A DNA stretch of 40,806 bases from positions 1-40,806 of the forward strand of contig WTGA01000105.1 of assembly GCA_011523765.1 (NCBI GenBank), in the 5' to 3' direction. The notes under the pieces were generated by a model. That model was not told where the DNA came from. It did not search any database and saw nothing but the letters and a program-made list of their open reading frames with translations. A program made the position numbers and the translations under genes. This DNA comes from Gammaproteobacteria bacterium (GTDB taxonomy: Bacteria; Pseudomonadota; Gammaproteobacteria; Arenicellales; Poriferihabitantaceae). Shown in pieces: positions 1 through 7,954 of this stretch. The stretch's first letter is position 1; every line of letters starts with the position of its first letter.

Positions 1-54
1 AAAACCGAATCCAACGAAAAGTAGTTCGCATTCTTTTACACACCACTGGAGGAA

Positions 55-740
55 ATGCGGATGGACGAGGTGACGATTGCCTACGGGATGACAGAAACCA
101 GTCCGGTGTCGTTTCAGACCCATGTGGACGATCCCATCGAGAGAAAAGTGTCCACGGTCGGACGCATCCATCCGCATACCCAGGTCAAGATCATCGATGA
201 ACGCGGCAGGACGGTCGCAACCGGACAAACCGGCGAATTGTGCACAAAGGGATACTCGGTCATGCAGGGATACTGGAACGACGACCTGCATACCCGGGAA
301 TGCATTGATCCGGCGGGCTGGATGCATTCCGGGGACCTGGCAATGATTGACGAGGAAGGCTATTGCCGCATCGTCGGCCGGCTGAAAGACATGCTGATCC
401 GCGGCGGGGAGAATATCTATCCCCGGGAAATCGAGGAATTCCTGTTCAGTCACCCCCACATCCAGGAGGTCCAGGTGTTCGGGGTGCCGGTGTCGGGGTG
501 CCGGATGAAAAATACGGGGAAGAGGTATGCGCCTGGATCGTCCTGAAAAAATCGGCAGACCTGACGGAAGACCAGGTCAGGGAATTCTGCGAGAACCGGA
601 TTGCGCACTACAAGATTCCACGATACATCCGTTTCAAACCGGAACTGCCCATGACCGTCACCGGCAAACCCCAGAAGTACCTCATGCGCGAAGCGATGAT
701 CGAAGAACTCGCCAGGGCCCCGTCCGGAAACGGGCGGTAA
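55..740 (+). pseudogene. AMP-forming acyl-CoA synthetase, 5'-truncated and frameshifted remnant
   Basis: Only the C-terminal part of an ANL-superfamily ligase (ACSF2/medium-chain acyl-CoA synthetase type) remains. Visible are the adenylate-binding motif YGMTETSP (from 82), the [13 protein letters not shown] segment (about 325-363), the hinge region [20 protein letters not shown], and the C-terminal TGKPQK segment with the catalytic Lys (about 660-677). Intact homologues carry some 300 more residues upstream. Here a TAG at 22-24 closes the frame and bases 1-54 encode nothing recognisable in any frame. At 475-503 the sequence gtgttcggggtgccg (VFGVP) is followed by a 14-nt near-copy, which shifts the rest (PDEKYGEEV onward) into another frame up to the TAA at 738-740. 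Both lesions argue for a dead gene. It converges on the minus-strand hydrolase gene, 10 bp away. A sequencing error could explain the frameshift but not the missing 5' end, unless the window starts at a rearranged or contig edge. Confidence 0.85.
475..503 (+). repeat. 15/14-nt near-tandem duplication causing a frameshift
   Basis: Copy 1 at 475-489 is gtgttcggggtgccg. Copy 2 at 490-503 is the same sequence minus one t. The net gain of 14 nt throws the ligase remnant out of frame. Removing one copy restores a continuous [13 protein letters not shown] reading that fits the family. Confidence 0.85.
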
Positions 741-750
741 ATGCCCGGCC

Positions 751-2487
751 CTAGAACGGCCGGATCCCGTCCGACAGCCTGGCAAGCTTGAGCGCATCGT
801 AACGCTCTTCCGTTTCACCCTCATCAAAGCCGAACCTGAAGGCAGTGGTCCCGTTCGGCAGGGTCTGGATCAGCTGGCCGCCGTAACCGCGCATGGTCGG
901 AATCCAGTACGACTTTCCGCTCAAGGACCGGTAGGGCAAATGCCATGTCCCGCCATGGTAATGAATCTCGCCGTCCGTCGTGTGCGTCCCCGTGGGGAGC
1001 CCCTTTTCCCGGCTGTGATCGAAGATTTCATCGAGTATCCGTTGGTCCAGGACCTGTCGGTCCCCGATCCTTCCCCGGTCCAGAATCAGCTTGCCGAGGC
1101 GGGCGATATTGTCCAGGGTCAATAACAGGCCGGCATCACTCAGTGGCACTTCCTTCGACGGGTCCGATTCAAGGGTATGGAATTTCACAGCATGAAAGAT
1201 TCCGGCCGGCCGATACACCTCGTCACGGACCATGTCCCACAGCCGTGCATCCGGGCCCCGGAGTCTTTTCAGCATGACGTCCAGCGCCACGCCCGTGATA
1301 TACAGGTCCTGGTCCCGGTACCGGGCAATGGTACCGGGTGGCCACGGATAACCCGGGCAGGCCAGGGCAGCCGTGTTCTTTTCATGCTGGCCGGGAGCGA
1401 GAAACCAGTCGAAGTAGTGGCGGTAACTTTCCAGCCCCAATTCCGATTCACTGGCCTGCTCGTATTCCAGCAGGTAATCCGCAAAGATATCTAGGGGCTC
1501 CCGTTCCGGGGCCGCCGTGCCGATACTGCTGGCCATGTTCAGGCAGTCGCCGACGGTGATTTCCCGCCAGCGGGAACGGCCGGCCGCTTCCGGCAACAGG
1601 TCCGAAATCACGGCCTGGCGGGGGTCCTCCCCTGAAATCCGGGCAAGCCGCAGGCAGGCGAGGGTACAAAATGCCGTCTTCGTGGCGGACCAGATACCAA
1701 ATTTCATGGCCCGGGGGTAGGGATAGTCTCCACACACCGTGTGGCAGGGTGTGGCATAAATCCCATCGTCCACCACCAGCCCGCTGACCAGGGACGTTTC
1801 ACTGCCAAACCCCTGTCCAATGGCATCGAGGTAGGGCCGGGTTCGCGCACTCCGCCAATGCTCCAGCGGCAGGATGGGATGCTGGCACCGCTTCTCCTGC
1901 CGGTACCGCTGGAGAGCGGATTGAACGGCCCCCGGATCGGGACTGTCGACGGCGGCGGCCAGATACCCCCTGGCCTGAAACCCGTCCGGACACAGAAAGG
2001 GTTTGGTCTCGGCAACGACCTGAAAATAGACCGGCGAGACCTGTCCCGAATGATAAAGAAACATGGCGATCCCGTGATGGGTATCATTCTCGAATATATT
2101 GGACAGCTGGAACGGCAACGCGAACCGGGACCATCCCCGGTCCCCTCTTTCTTTCCAGGTCTTGCCCGGAGAGACCGTCAGGTCCCAGTAACTGTCCCCG
2201 TCGGCATCCCGGATCAATCCCCGGTCCAGGGGCACCAGGTCCTCTCCATCCCCGGCCAGGTGCAGGGTGACTCCCGGAAACCGGTCGATCCGCTTTCCAT
2301 TGATTTCCACGGCAGCATGGTTGCACTGCATGGCGGTTTCCCGGATCACCAGGGAAAAGGGCGGCGGGCATCCTACCGCCGGTTCCGGGGAATGCGGGAG
2401 AAACCAGGAGTTTTCGATTTTCTCATCCAGCCCGGTACCGGCCAGCAACTGATCTGCCGTCAGTTTCGCTCTCTTTGGCTCATTCAT
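751..2487 (-). CDS. Serine hydrolase of the beta-lactamase/PBP-like fold
   Basis: A 578-residue protein of the serine beta-lactamase/transpeptidase-like superfamily, which includes esterases, D-aminopeptidases and DD-peptidases. The S-x-x-K nucleophile motif is SATK (Ser267, Lys270). The second-motif Tyr is probably Tyr390 in IARYRD, and the glycine-rich MRGYGGQ near 532-538 may line the third strand. Residues about 55-165 form an extra N-terminal domain also found in the hydrolase part of the fusion protein at 4326-7112, and the two align through the catalytic domain as well. No clear signal peptide is seen, unlike the fusion, which supplies membrane anchoring. ATG start at 2487, 15 nt after the EamA stop, so it is the last gene of the minus-strand run. 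The substrate is unknown and I do not infer one. Confidence 0.85.
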   Translation of the reverse strand: MNEPKRAKLTADQLLAGTGLDEKIENSWFLPHSPEPAVGCPPPFSLVIRETAMQCNHAAVEINGKRIDRFPGVTLHLAGDGEDLVPLDRGLIRDADGDSYWDLTVSPGKTWKERGDRGWSRFALPFQLSNIFENDTHHGIAMFLYHSGQVSPVYFQVVAETKPFLCPDGFQARGYLAAAVDSPDPGAVQSALQRYRQEKRCQHPILPLEHWRSARTRPYLDAIGQGFGSETSLVSGLVVDDGIYATPCHTVCGDYPYPRAMKFGIWSATKTAFCTLACLRLARISGEDPRQAVISDLLPEAAGRSRWREITVGDCLNMASSIGTAAPEREPLDIFADYLLEYEQASESELGLESYRHYFDWFLAPGQHEKNTAALACPGYPWPPGTIARYRDQDLYITGVALDVMLKRLRGPDARLWDMVRDEVYRPAGIFHAVKFHTLESDPSKEVPLSDAGLLLTLDNIARLGKLILDRGRIGDRQVLDQRILDEIFDHSREKGLPTGTHTTDGEIHYHGGTWHLPYRSLSGKSYWIPTMRGYGGQLIQTLPNGTTAFRFGFDEGETEERYDALKLARLSDGIRPF

Positions 2488-2502
2488 TTTTGCTTGTTCA
2501 GG

Positions 2503-3411
2503 TTATCTTGGAATACCCGTCTGAAATTTTCCCTTCTCCGCCAGGGCAATGCCACCGATCACCAGGATCAACGCCACTGCGTGAAAGAGCCGGAACGGTT
2601 CGCTCAGGATGAGAACGGCCAGCACCGCGGCATACACGGGGACCAGGTTCACGAAAATACCGGCCCGGCCCGGACCAATGGTCGCCACCCCCTTGATAAA
2701 ACACAGTTGGGCGATGAAGGAGGGAAACACCGTGACCAGGGACACAATCACCCAACCCTTCGTCGTCGGCCACAGCAACTCCCCCCGGCTGTATTCCACC
2801 CAACTCATGGGAAAGGAGGCAATGGCCGCTGCCACCGCCACCACGGAAAAGAGGCTCAGCGTGGAAACCGAGTTTATTTTTCGGAGGCAGACCGCATACC
2901 CCGCATACAGCAGGCACGCCAGGATCATCAGGTAATCCCCCTGATTGACCGTCAGGGCAACCAGGCGTTCGAGGCTCCCTGCGGACGCAACCATGCCGAC
3001 CCCCGTCATCGTCAGTACCACGCCCATGCCCTGCCGGAGTGATACCCGGGTCCGGTACACCAGAAAGGCACCCAATAACACAAACACGGGAATAGCCCCC
3101 TGGATAATGCCAATATTCAGGGCCGTGGTGGTATAGGCGGACAGGTAAAACAGGGCATTGAAGGCCGCGAACCCCAGGGATCCCATCAGAAACAGCAGGG
3201 GAAGATGGGGTTTCAGCTTTTCCCAGTCATGGTGGATGGATTGCCGGGCAATGAAGGCCAGTAACACCGTGACGCCGGTCCACCTCAAGGTCACCAGGAG
3301 CAAGGGGGAGACCTCTCCGACGGCCAGCCGCGCAAAGACGGCATTGCAGGCCCAGCAAAATGCTGTGACGGTCAGCATCAGATAGGCCTTTACAGTGGCG
3401 TTTTGGGGCAA
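2503..3411 (-). CDS. EamA/DMT-family membrane transporter
   Basis: Drug/metabolite transporter superfamily protein of about 300 residues with ten hydrophobic segments arranged as two EamA repeats. The first repeat starts near AYLMLTVTAFCWACNAVFAR and the second near ACLLYAGYAVCLRK. The C-terminal segment LFHAVALILVIGGIALAEKG closes the second repeat. It probably exports a small metabolite across the inner membrane; the substrate cannot be told from sequence. The longest frame uses TTG at 3411. An ATG at 3378 with AAGG eight bases upstream is an alternative that would shorten the N-terminus by 11 residues while keeping helix 1. It sits between the thioredoxin-like gene (79 nt upstream) and the serine hydrolase (15 nt downstream), all on the same strand. 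Confidence 0.88.
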   Translation of the reverse strand: MPQNATVKAYLMLTVTAFCWACNAVFARLAVGEVSPLLLVTLRWTGVTVLLAFIARQSIHHDWEKLKPHLPLLFLMGSLGFAAFNALFYLSAYTTTALNIGIIQGAIPVFVLLGAFLVYRTRVSLRQGMGVVLTMTGVGMVASAGSLERLVALTVNQGDYLMILACLLYAGYAVCLRKINSVSTLSLFSVVAVAAAIASFPMSWVEYSRGELLWPTTKGWVIVSLVTVFPSFIAQLCFIKGVATIGPGRAGIFVNLVPVYAAVLAVLILSEPFRLFHAVALILVIGGIALAEKGKFQTGIPR

Positions 3412-3490
3412 CAGGGTAATTGGACAGCTCTTTGCCGGGCATCGGTTGCGGGAAATGGTCTCCCCGACACCATCCGCCGCGGGCTACGGG

Positions 3491-4294
3491 TTAATCGGGT
3501 TTGTTCAGCACCTGGGGGCTGTACTTTCTGGTCAGAGGGTGAGACTCACCCAGGATGGAAAAAATGGCAATCAGGGACCGTACCGCTGTGTTTGTACCAT
3601 TATTCCGGTCACTCTTCAATGCCATGAACAACCGGATTGCCGCGTCGTATTCGTCATTGACAAGGTGGAGCGATGCGCGCTGGAACCGGGCCTGGAAATC
3701 GCCGGGATTTTCCAGGATATACTGTTCAAGCTCCTGCACACCGGGTGCAAACTGCGCGGTCCGGATGAGATGGAGGTGGGTATACAGCAACTCGATTTCC
3801 GGCTCATCCATCGCTTCTGCCGGCAAATTCTCCAGTATCGACCAGGCGGTCATGATTTCCCCGTTTCCAACCGCCCTCTTGGCCTTCCGCAGGGCCTGGC
3901 GAAATCTTGAACGGGCCCCGGGATGGGTGGACACCACCTCGGGCATCCCGGCCCCTGGCAGCCATTTTTCGATCTCTTTTCGGAAATGGGCTTCGGAAAA
4001 TGCCCCGTGAATGGTATTGACGACCGCCTCCTTGACATAGATCTGTACGGTGGGAATGCTCATCACATCCCGTTCCCGGGCAAAGGAACGGAACCGGTCG
4101 GTATTGAGCAGGGTCAGCAGGAACTGCCCGTTGAAATCATCCGCCAGTTTCACCAGGCGGGGCAGCAGTTTCATGCACGGTGCGGCCTTTTCCGACCAGA
4201 AATAGACCAGTACCGGTCCTCTGGACGAGTTTTCAATGACCATCTGATTGAACCGGTCCGGGGTGATATCAAAAATATAGCCTGACGACGACAT
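3491..4294 (-). CDS. Thioredoxin/TPR protein of YbbN (CnoX) type, single active-site cysteine
   Basis: A 267-residue protein with an N-terminal thioredoxin fold (about 10-112) and a helical C-terminal part (about 125-267) resembling the TPR region of YbbN/CnoX chaperone-redoxins. Where thioredoxin has WCGPC, this has KAAPC: the first Cys is Ala37 and only Cys40 remains. The cis-Pro is Pro81 in SIPT. E. coli YbbN also lacks the first Cys, so dithiol oxidoreductase activity is unlikely. A holdase role, or protection of client cysteines by mixed disulfides, fits better. No signal peptide, so probably cytoplasmic. ATG start at 4294, 31 nt downstream of the permease-hydrolase fusion and 79 nt upstream of the transporter, consistent with co-transcription. 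Family assignment is good; the exact role is inferred. Confidence 0.8.
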   Translation of the reverse strand: MSSSGYIFDITPDRFNQMVIENSSRGPVLVYFWSEKAAPCMKLLPRLVKLADDFNGQFLLTLLNTDRFRSFARERDVMSIPTVQIYVKEAVVNTIHGAFSEAHFRKEIEKWLPGAGMPEVVSTHPGARSRFRQALRKAKRAVGNGEIMTAWSILENLPAEAMDEPEIELLYTHLHLIRTAQFAPGVQELEQYILENPGDFQARFQRASLHLVNDEYDAAIRLFMALKSDRNNGTNTAVRSLIAIFSILGESHPLTRKYSPQVLNKPD

Positions 4295-4325
4295 GGACTC
4301 TTCAGTATTCAGGAAACCAAACGGA

Positions 4326-7112
4326 TCAGGGATTATCGCAGATTGATTTTTTGAAATCCGAGATCTTTCTCATCTCGTAACTGTCGTAGGTGCCGGGATG
4401 GTCTCCATAGCGGTCGGCAAACCGGAAGGCGGTGATTCCGTTCGTCATGGGGATCACGTAGTTCCCTCCGGCCCCCACCATGGCGGTGATCGTGGTTGAA
4501 CACCCGTCCAGGCCCTCGTAAGGCACCAGCCACATCGACATATGGTACCTGGCTTCACCCCCTTCGCGATATTTCCAGCCGCTGGCCAGGCCGGAATGCC
4601 GATTGACCACCATCATTGCCTGTACGACGCCCCGGCTGAGCAGCTGGGTCCCGTGGTGCTGTCCCCGGCTCCTTAACAACCGGACAATCTTGCCAATCGA
4701 ATCCGTTGTCGGGACCATGGCATACCCCAGTTTGGGAATCCGGTTCCGCTTTTCACGGTCACGGGTGTGCACAACGGGAAGATGCCGGATTCCGATCGGC
4801 TGAAAGACTTCCTCGTTCATCATCTCCCACAGCATCGCCTCCTCCCCTTCCCTTGATTTCAGGTACCGGTCCATCGCAAAACCCAACACAAAGGTATCGC
4901 TGGTCCGGTATCTCAATACCTTGCCCGGCCCCCATGGATAGCGCTTGTACCGGGAAATTTCCCTGATTTTTCCCAGGGAGGTGGATTCATTGAACACCCT
5001 GCGGGAAGCCTCCTCCGTTTCATCGGGGTCGACATAATAATTCACCCTCTGTGGAACCACATCCCCGATCCCCGTCGCCATGTTCAGTGCATCCCGGAAT
5101 GTCACATTGTCCCAGCCATCGTGTGCAGCACGGATGTCCACATAATCGAGTATCTTCTCATCCAGCACCCGGTCGCCGTATTTCTGCGCCAGCCGGGCCA
5201 GTGTGACCGCTGCGCCCAGTGACTTGGTGACGGAGTAGACGGAATGACGCATGGCTTCACAATAGGGATAGTTCCCCAAGCGGGTCTGACAGTCCCGTTG
5301 ATGGACAATGCCGTCTACAATCATGCCGCTGCTGCTGACATTGCCCTGGTTGTAGGTGCCGTCAAAATACCCGAACAGGGACTCGTCCTGTGCGTCGTAG
5401 AGCTGCGTCCAGGGTCGTCGTGGCAGGTTGGTTCTGGCGAAACCCAGGTACTCTTCCACCACATCCGCCGGGGAACGGGAAATGCCGGGGGAAAATTCAA
5501 GTGATGCCTGGCCCCATGCTGTGAATTTCTGCCGCAGCGATGATTCCTGGACAATCTGAAAGCGCAAGTTCGAAACCTTCCCATCGCCATACAGGAACAT
5601 GCCAAGGCCCTGGTGAGCATCCGCTCCCTCCCTTCCCACCAGGGTAAACGGAAAAGACGCCCGGGAATACCGGCCGTCGCCCTGTTCGGACCAGACCCGG
5701 CCAGGCCCCACCAAGACGGTCCAGTCCGAATCTCCCGATTCCAGAAAGCCGGGGTCGACGGGTATCAGCGTCTTCCCATGGCTGACCCATCCGATTTCCA
5801 GATCCGGAATTTCCCCGAATCCGTACCGGGGCCTTCCTCCCGCCCGGTAGCCGAGAATTTTCGTGGCCCGGACCGTGATGCGCCCCGCAAACGGCTCATG
5901 CGCGGGGAATTCGTTTCCCAGGGGCATGAAGTGCGCATTGTGGACGGGACCGGCCGGGGCGTTGTCGGACGCAAACAATTCTTCTCTTGTCAGCCTTGCC
6001 CGCAAGGCGCCTTGGACGGGCGGGGCTCCGTCAACGACCATTTCCCGTTGAGTCCCGGACGGGGTCTCGGGAATCAACGAGATCAAATAGAGACTCAAGC
6101 CAGCCAGAAGAACGATGGGGGCATACCGGAGACCCTTCACCACCTGACCCGGGTGGAGAATGGACATTCGCTGCCGGGCAACGAGCCTCGGATTCGATGC
6201 AATCGCCACCACATCCGCCACCATCACCAGCAGGATATAACAGGAAGCCAGGATCACCCCGCATGCCAGAATGACCGGAACATCCCGAGTCGTCAGGGAA
6301 TCCACGAAAAGCGAACCGATTCCCGGATAGACAAAAACAATTTCGACGATCACGATCCCCGCGATCAGGTGGGCAAACCCCAGGGTGATCGCATTGATTA
6401 CCGGGCCGATGTTGTTCGGCAAGGCGTGAAACACCAGTATCCGCAGCGGCGATACCCCTTTCAGCACCGCCATTTCGATATATTCGGAATTCAGCGTATT
6501 GACCAGCGAGGCGCGAACGATCCGCATGACCGGGGGAATGGCCACAAAACAAAGCGTGATGACCGGCAGGGTGACGGCATGCAGCTTGCCGGACAAGGGG
6601 GCGTCATCTTCAAACAGGGACAGGCTCGGGAAAAAATCGAATTTCACGGCGAGCACGGCAACCGCTGCATAGCCCACCAGGTACTCGGGAACCGATAACA
6701 TGGTGATGCCGGCGATGGTCAGCACCCGATCTCCGGGCCTGTGGCGATTCAAGGCGGAAAACAACCCCAGGGCCACCGCAACCGGGAACGCGACGATTGC
6801 GGTGACCAGCGCCAGCCAGAGACTGCGCTGCATTCTCAACTGGATAATCGGGGTGATTTCATAACCCGACCAGGAATGGCCGAAATCCCCCCGAAGCGCA
6901 TCCCCGAGCCAGAGCACGAAGCGGCTGACCAGCGGAAGGTACAGACCCAGTTTTTCCCGGATGACCTCTGCCGTGGCAATGGTATAGCTCCGCCCCAAAA
7001 CCTGGGTGGCAAAATCCCCGGGCATCAGATCGGTAAATATGAAAATCAGGAAAGCGGTGCACACTAGTGCCAGAAAGCCGTACAGAACCCGCCTGATGAT
7101 GAGGCTAAACAT
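4326..7112 (-). CDS. ABC permease (DppB/OppB type) fused to a serine hydrolase
   Basis: One uninterrupted 928-residue frame joins two unrelated proteins. Residues 1-315 are a complete binding-protein-dependent permease: start MFSLIIRRVLYGF, the PGDFATQ loop, and an EAA-type cytoplasmic loop at 213-233 (EMAVLKG...HALPN) that would contact an ATPase. Residue Met316 begins a second unit with a hydrophobic helix at about 330-348. A beta-lactamase-like hydrolase follows: accessory domain about 405-525, SVTK nucleophile motif (Ser627, Lys630), likely Tyr735 in RYRTSD, glycine-rich segment near 880. If the permease has its usual six helices with the C-terminus inside, the extra helix would place the hydrolase in the periplasm. 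No partner permease, ATPase or binding protein is encoded nearby. Met316 may be the old start of a separate hydrolase gene joined by deletion. Start ATG at 7112 has a weak Shine-Dalgarno sequence. Confidence 0.9.
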   Translation of the reverse strand: MFSLIIRRVLYGFLALVCTAFLIFIFTDLMPGDFATQVLGRSYTIATAEVIREKLGLYLPLVSRFVLWLGDALRGDFGHSWSGYEITPIIQLRMQRSLWLALVTAIVAFPVAVALGLFSALNRHRPGDRVLTIAGITMLSVPEYLVGYAAVAVLAVKFDFFPSLSLFEDDAPLSGKLHAVTLPVITLCFVAIPPVMRIVRASLVNTLNSEYIEMAVLKGVSPLRILVFHALPNNIGPVINAITLGFAHLIAGIVIVEIVFVYPGIGSLFVDSLTTRDVPVILACGVILASCYILLVMVADVVAIASNPRLVARQRMSILHPGQVVKGLRYAPIVLLAGLSLYLISLIPETPSGTQREMVVDGAPPVQGALRARLTREELFASDNAPAGPVHNAHFMPLGNEFPAHEPFAGRITVRATKILGYRAGGRPRYGFGEIPDLEIGWVSHGKTLIPVDPGFLESGDSDWTVLVGPGRVWSEQGDGRYSRASFPFTLVGREGADAHQGLGMFLYGDGKVSNLRFQIVQESSLRQKFTAWGQASLEFSPGISRSPADVVEEYLGFARTNLPRRPWTQLYDAQDESLFGYFDGTYNQGNVSSSGMIVDGIVHQRDCQTRLGNYPYCEAMRHSVYSVTKSLGAAVTLARLAQKYGDRVLDEKILDYVDIRAAHDGWDNVTFRDALNMATGIGDVVPQRVNYYVDPDETEEASRRVFNESTSLGKIREISRYKRYPWGPGKVLRYRTSDTFVLGFAMDRYLKSREGEEAMLWEMMNEEVFQPIGIRHLPVVHTRDREKRNRIPKLGYAMVPTTDSIGKIVRLLRSRGQHHGTQLLSRGVVQAMMVVNRHSGLASGWKYREGGEARYHMSMWLVPYEGLDGCSTTITAMVGAGGNYVIPMTNGITAFRFADRYGDHPGTYDSYEMRKISDFKKSICDNP

Positions 7113-7549
7113 TCAACTGCCCGGAGTGATTCCAGGCCCTGGGTCCTGATGGGTTCATCCCCCGATAACCTCTGGAAACAATCGAGATACGGGACACATA
7201 TAACAAATTCCCCCCGTACCAGAAAGCCCTGCCTTGTTTTTCAACGTCCGGCTTGCTCAAAATACCTTCAATCCGGGTGAAAATCTTCCGTCACACCCAT
7301 GCCAGGGGCATGGGGGATCATGTCCAGATGTTCGTGGAACGGTTTTGCCGCGTCCGTCTCTGAAACCCCTGCGGACTGGCCGCCCTGCCGGACGGTGGGA
7401 ACCGATGGATGGCTGCGAATAGGCCGAACCCACACCCGGAGCAACATCGAGACGGAAATATGGTATCGTCAGGGACCGGAAACAGCCGGGTCGCGGGAGT
7501 GGAAGCAACGCCGGCGCAAGCGGTCCCAGTTCCATAATGCATTTTGCCC
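7113..7549. other. Intergenic region between divergent genes
   Basis: 437 bp between the start of the permease-hydrolase fusion (minus) and dgkA (plus). Short open frames occur on both strands, but none has family resemblance, a Shine-Dalgarno sequence or a plausible composition. It should hold promoters in both directions. I could not find a convincing -35/-10 pair or a terminator-like hairpin. Confidence 0.5.
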
Positions 7550-7942
7550 ATGACCATGGTGTCCCCTAAACAACCCGAACCGGCAAATGGCCTGTCAAGG
7601 ATCTGGAAAGCACTGTGCTATTCCCTTTCGGGGATTCGGCTGGCGGCACGGGACGAGGCCGCATTCAGGCAGGAAATACTGCTGGTTGCCGTCCTGTCCG
7701 TCGTCTGTCTTTTCCTGCCCATTGAGCGCTGGCTGATGGGGCTGCTGTTGCTGAGTCATATTCTGGTGCTGATTGTGGAACTGGTCAATACCGCAGTCGA
7801 AGCGGTGGTCGACCATACCTTTCCCGGGTTGCATGAAGCGGCCAAGAAAGCCAAGGACTGTGCGAGTGCTGCGGTGCTGTTGTCGTTGCTGTCAAGCGCT
7901 GGCATCTGGAGTTATGCCCTGTCCACCATCTGGATGAACTAG
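7550..7942 (+). CDS. dgkA: Diacylglycerol kinase, prokaryotic DgkA family
   Basis: Small integral membrane kinase that phosphorylates diacylglycerol to phosphatidate in the inner membrane and recycles lipid released during envelope glycan synthesis. The 130-residue product has the family layout: an amphipathic N-terminus (RIWKALCYSLSGIRLAARDE), three membrane helices, and the signature ELVNTAVEAVVD followed by HEAAKKAKDCASAAV, which carries the conserved Glu, Asn and Lys of the active site. Slightly longer than the E. coli enzyme (about 122 residues) because of an N-terminal extension. The ATG at 7550 is preferred over an in-frame TTG at 7544; ATG 7556 is also possible. The downstream acyl-CoA dehydrogenase starts 12 nt after the stop, so the three genes 7550-10322 are probably co-transcribed. 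Confidence 0.92.
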   Translation: MTMVSPKQPEPANGLSRIWKALCYSLSGIRLAARDEAAFRQEILLVAVLSVVCLFLPIERWLMGLLLLSHILVLIVELVNTAVEAVVDHTFPGLHEAAKKAKDCASAAVLLSLLSSAGIWSYALSTIWMN

Positions 7943-7954
7943 CATCCGCCTGCA

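Noticed and set aside
1741..3042. 433-codon plus-strand open frame
   Set aside because: Antisense to the serine hydrolase and EamA genes, which have strong family motifs; a composition shadow of GC-rich codons.
5613..6698. 361-codon plus-strand open frame
   Set aside because: Lies opposite the permease-hydrolase fusion; Arg/Pro/Gly/His-rich with no family pattern.
7299..7557. Short overlapping frames on both strands upstream of dgkA
   Set aside because: No homology pattern, no ribosome-binding site, overlapping on opposite strands.
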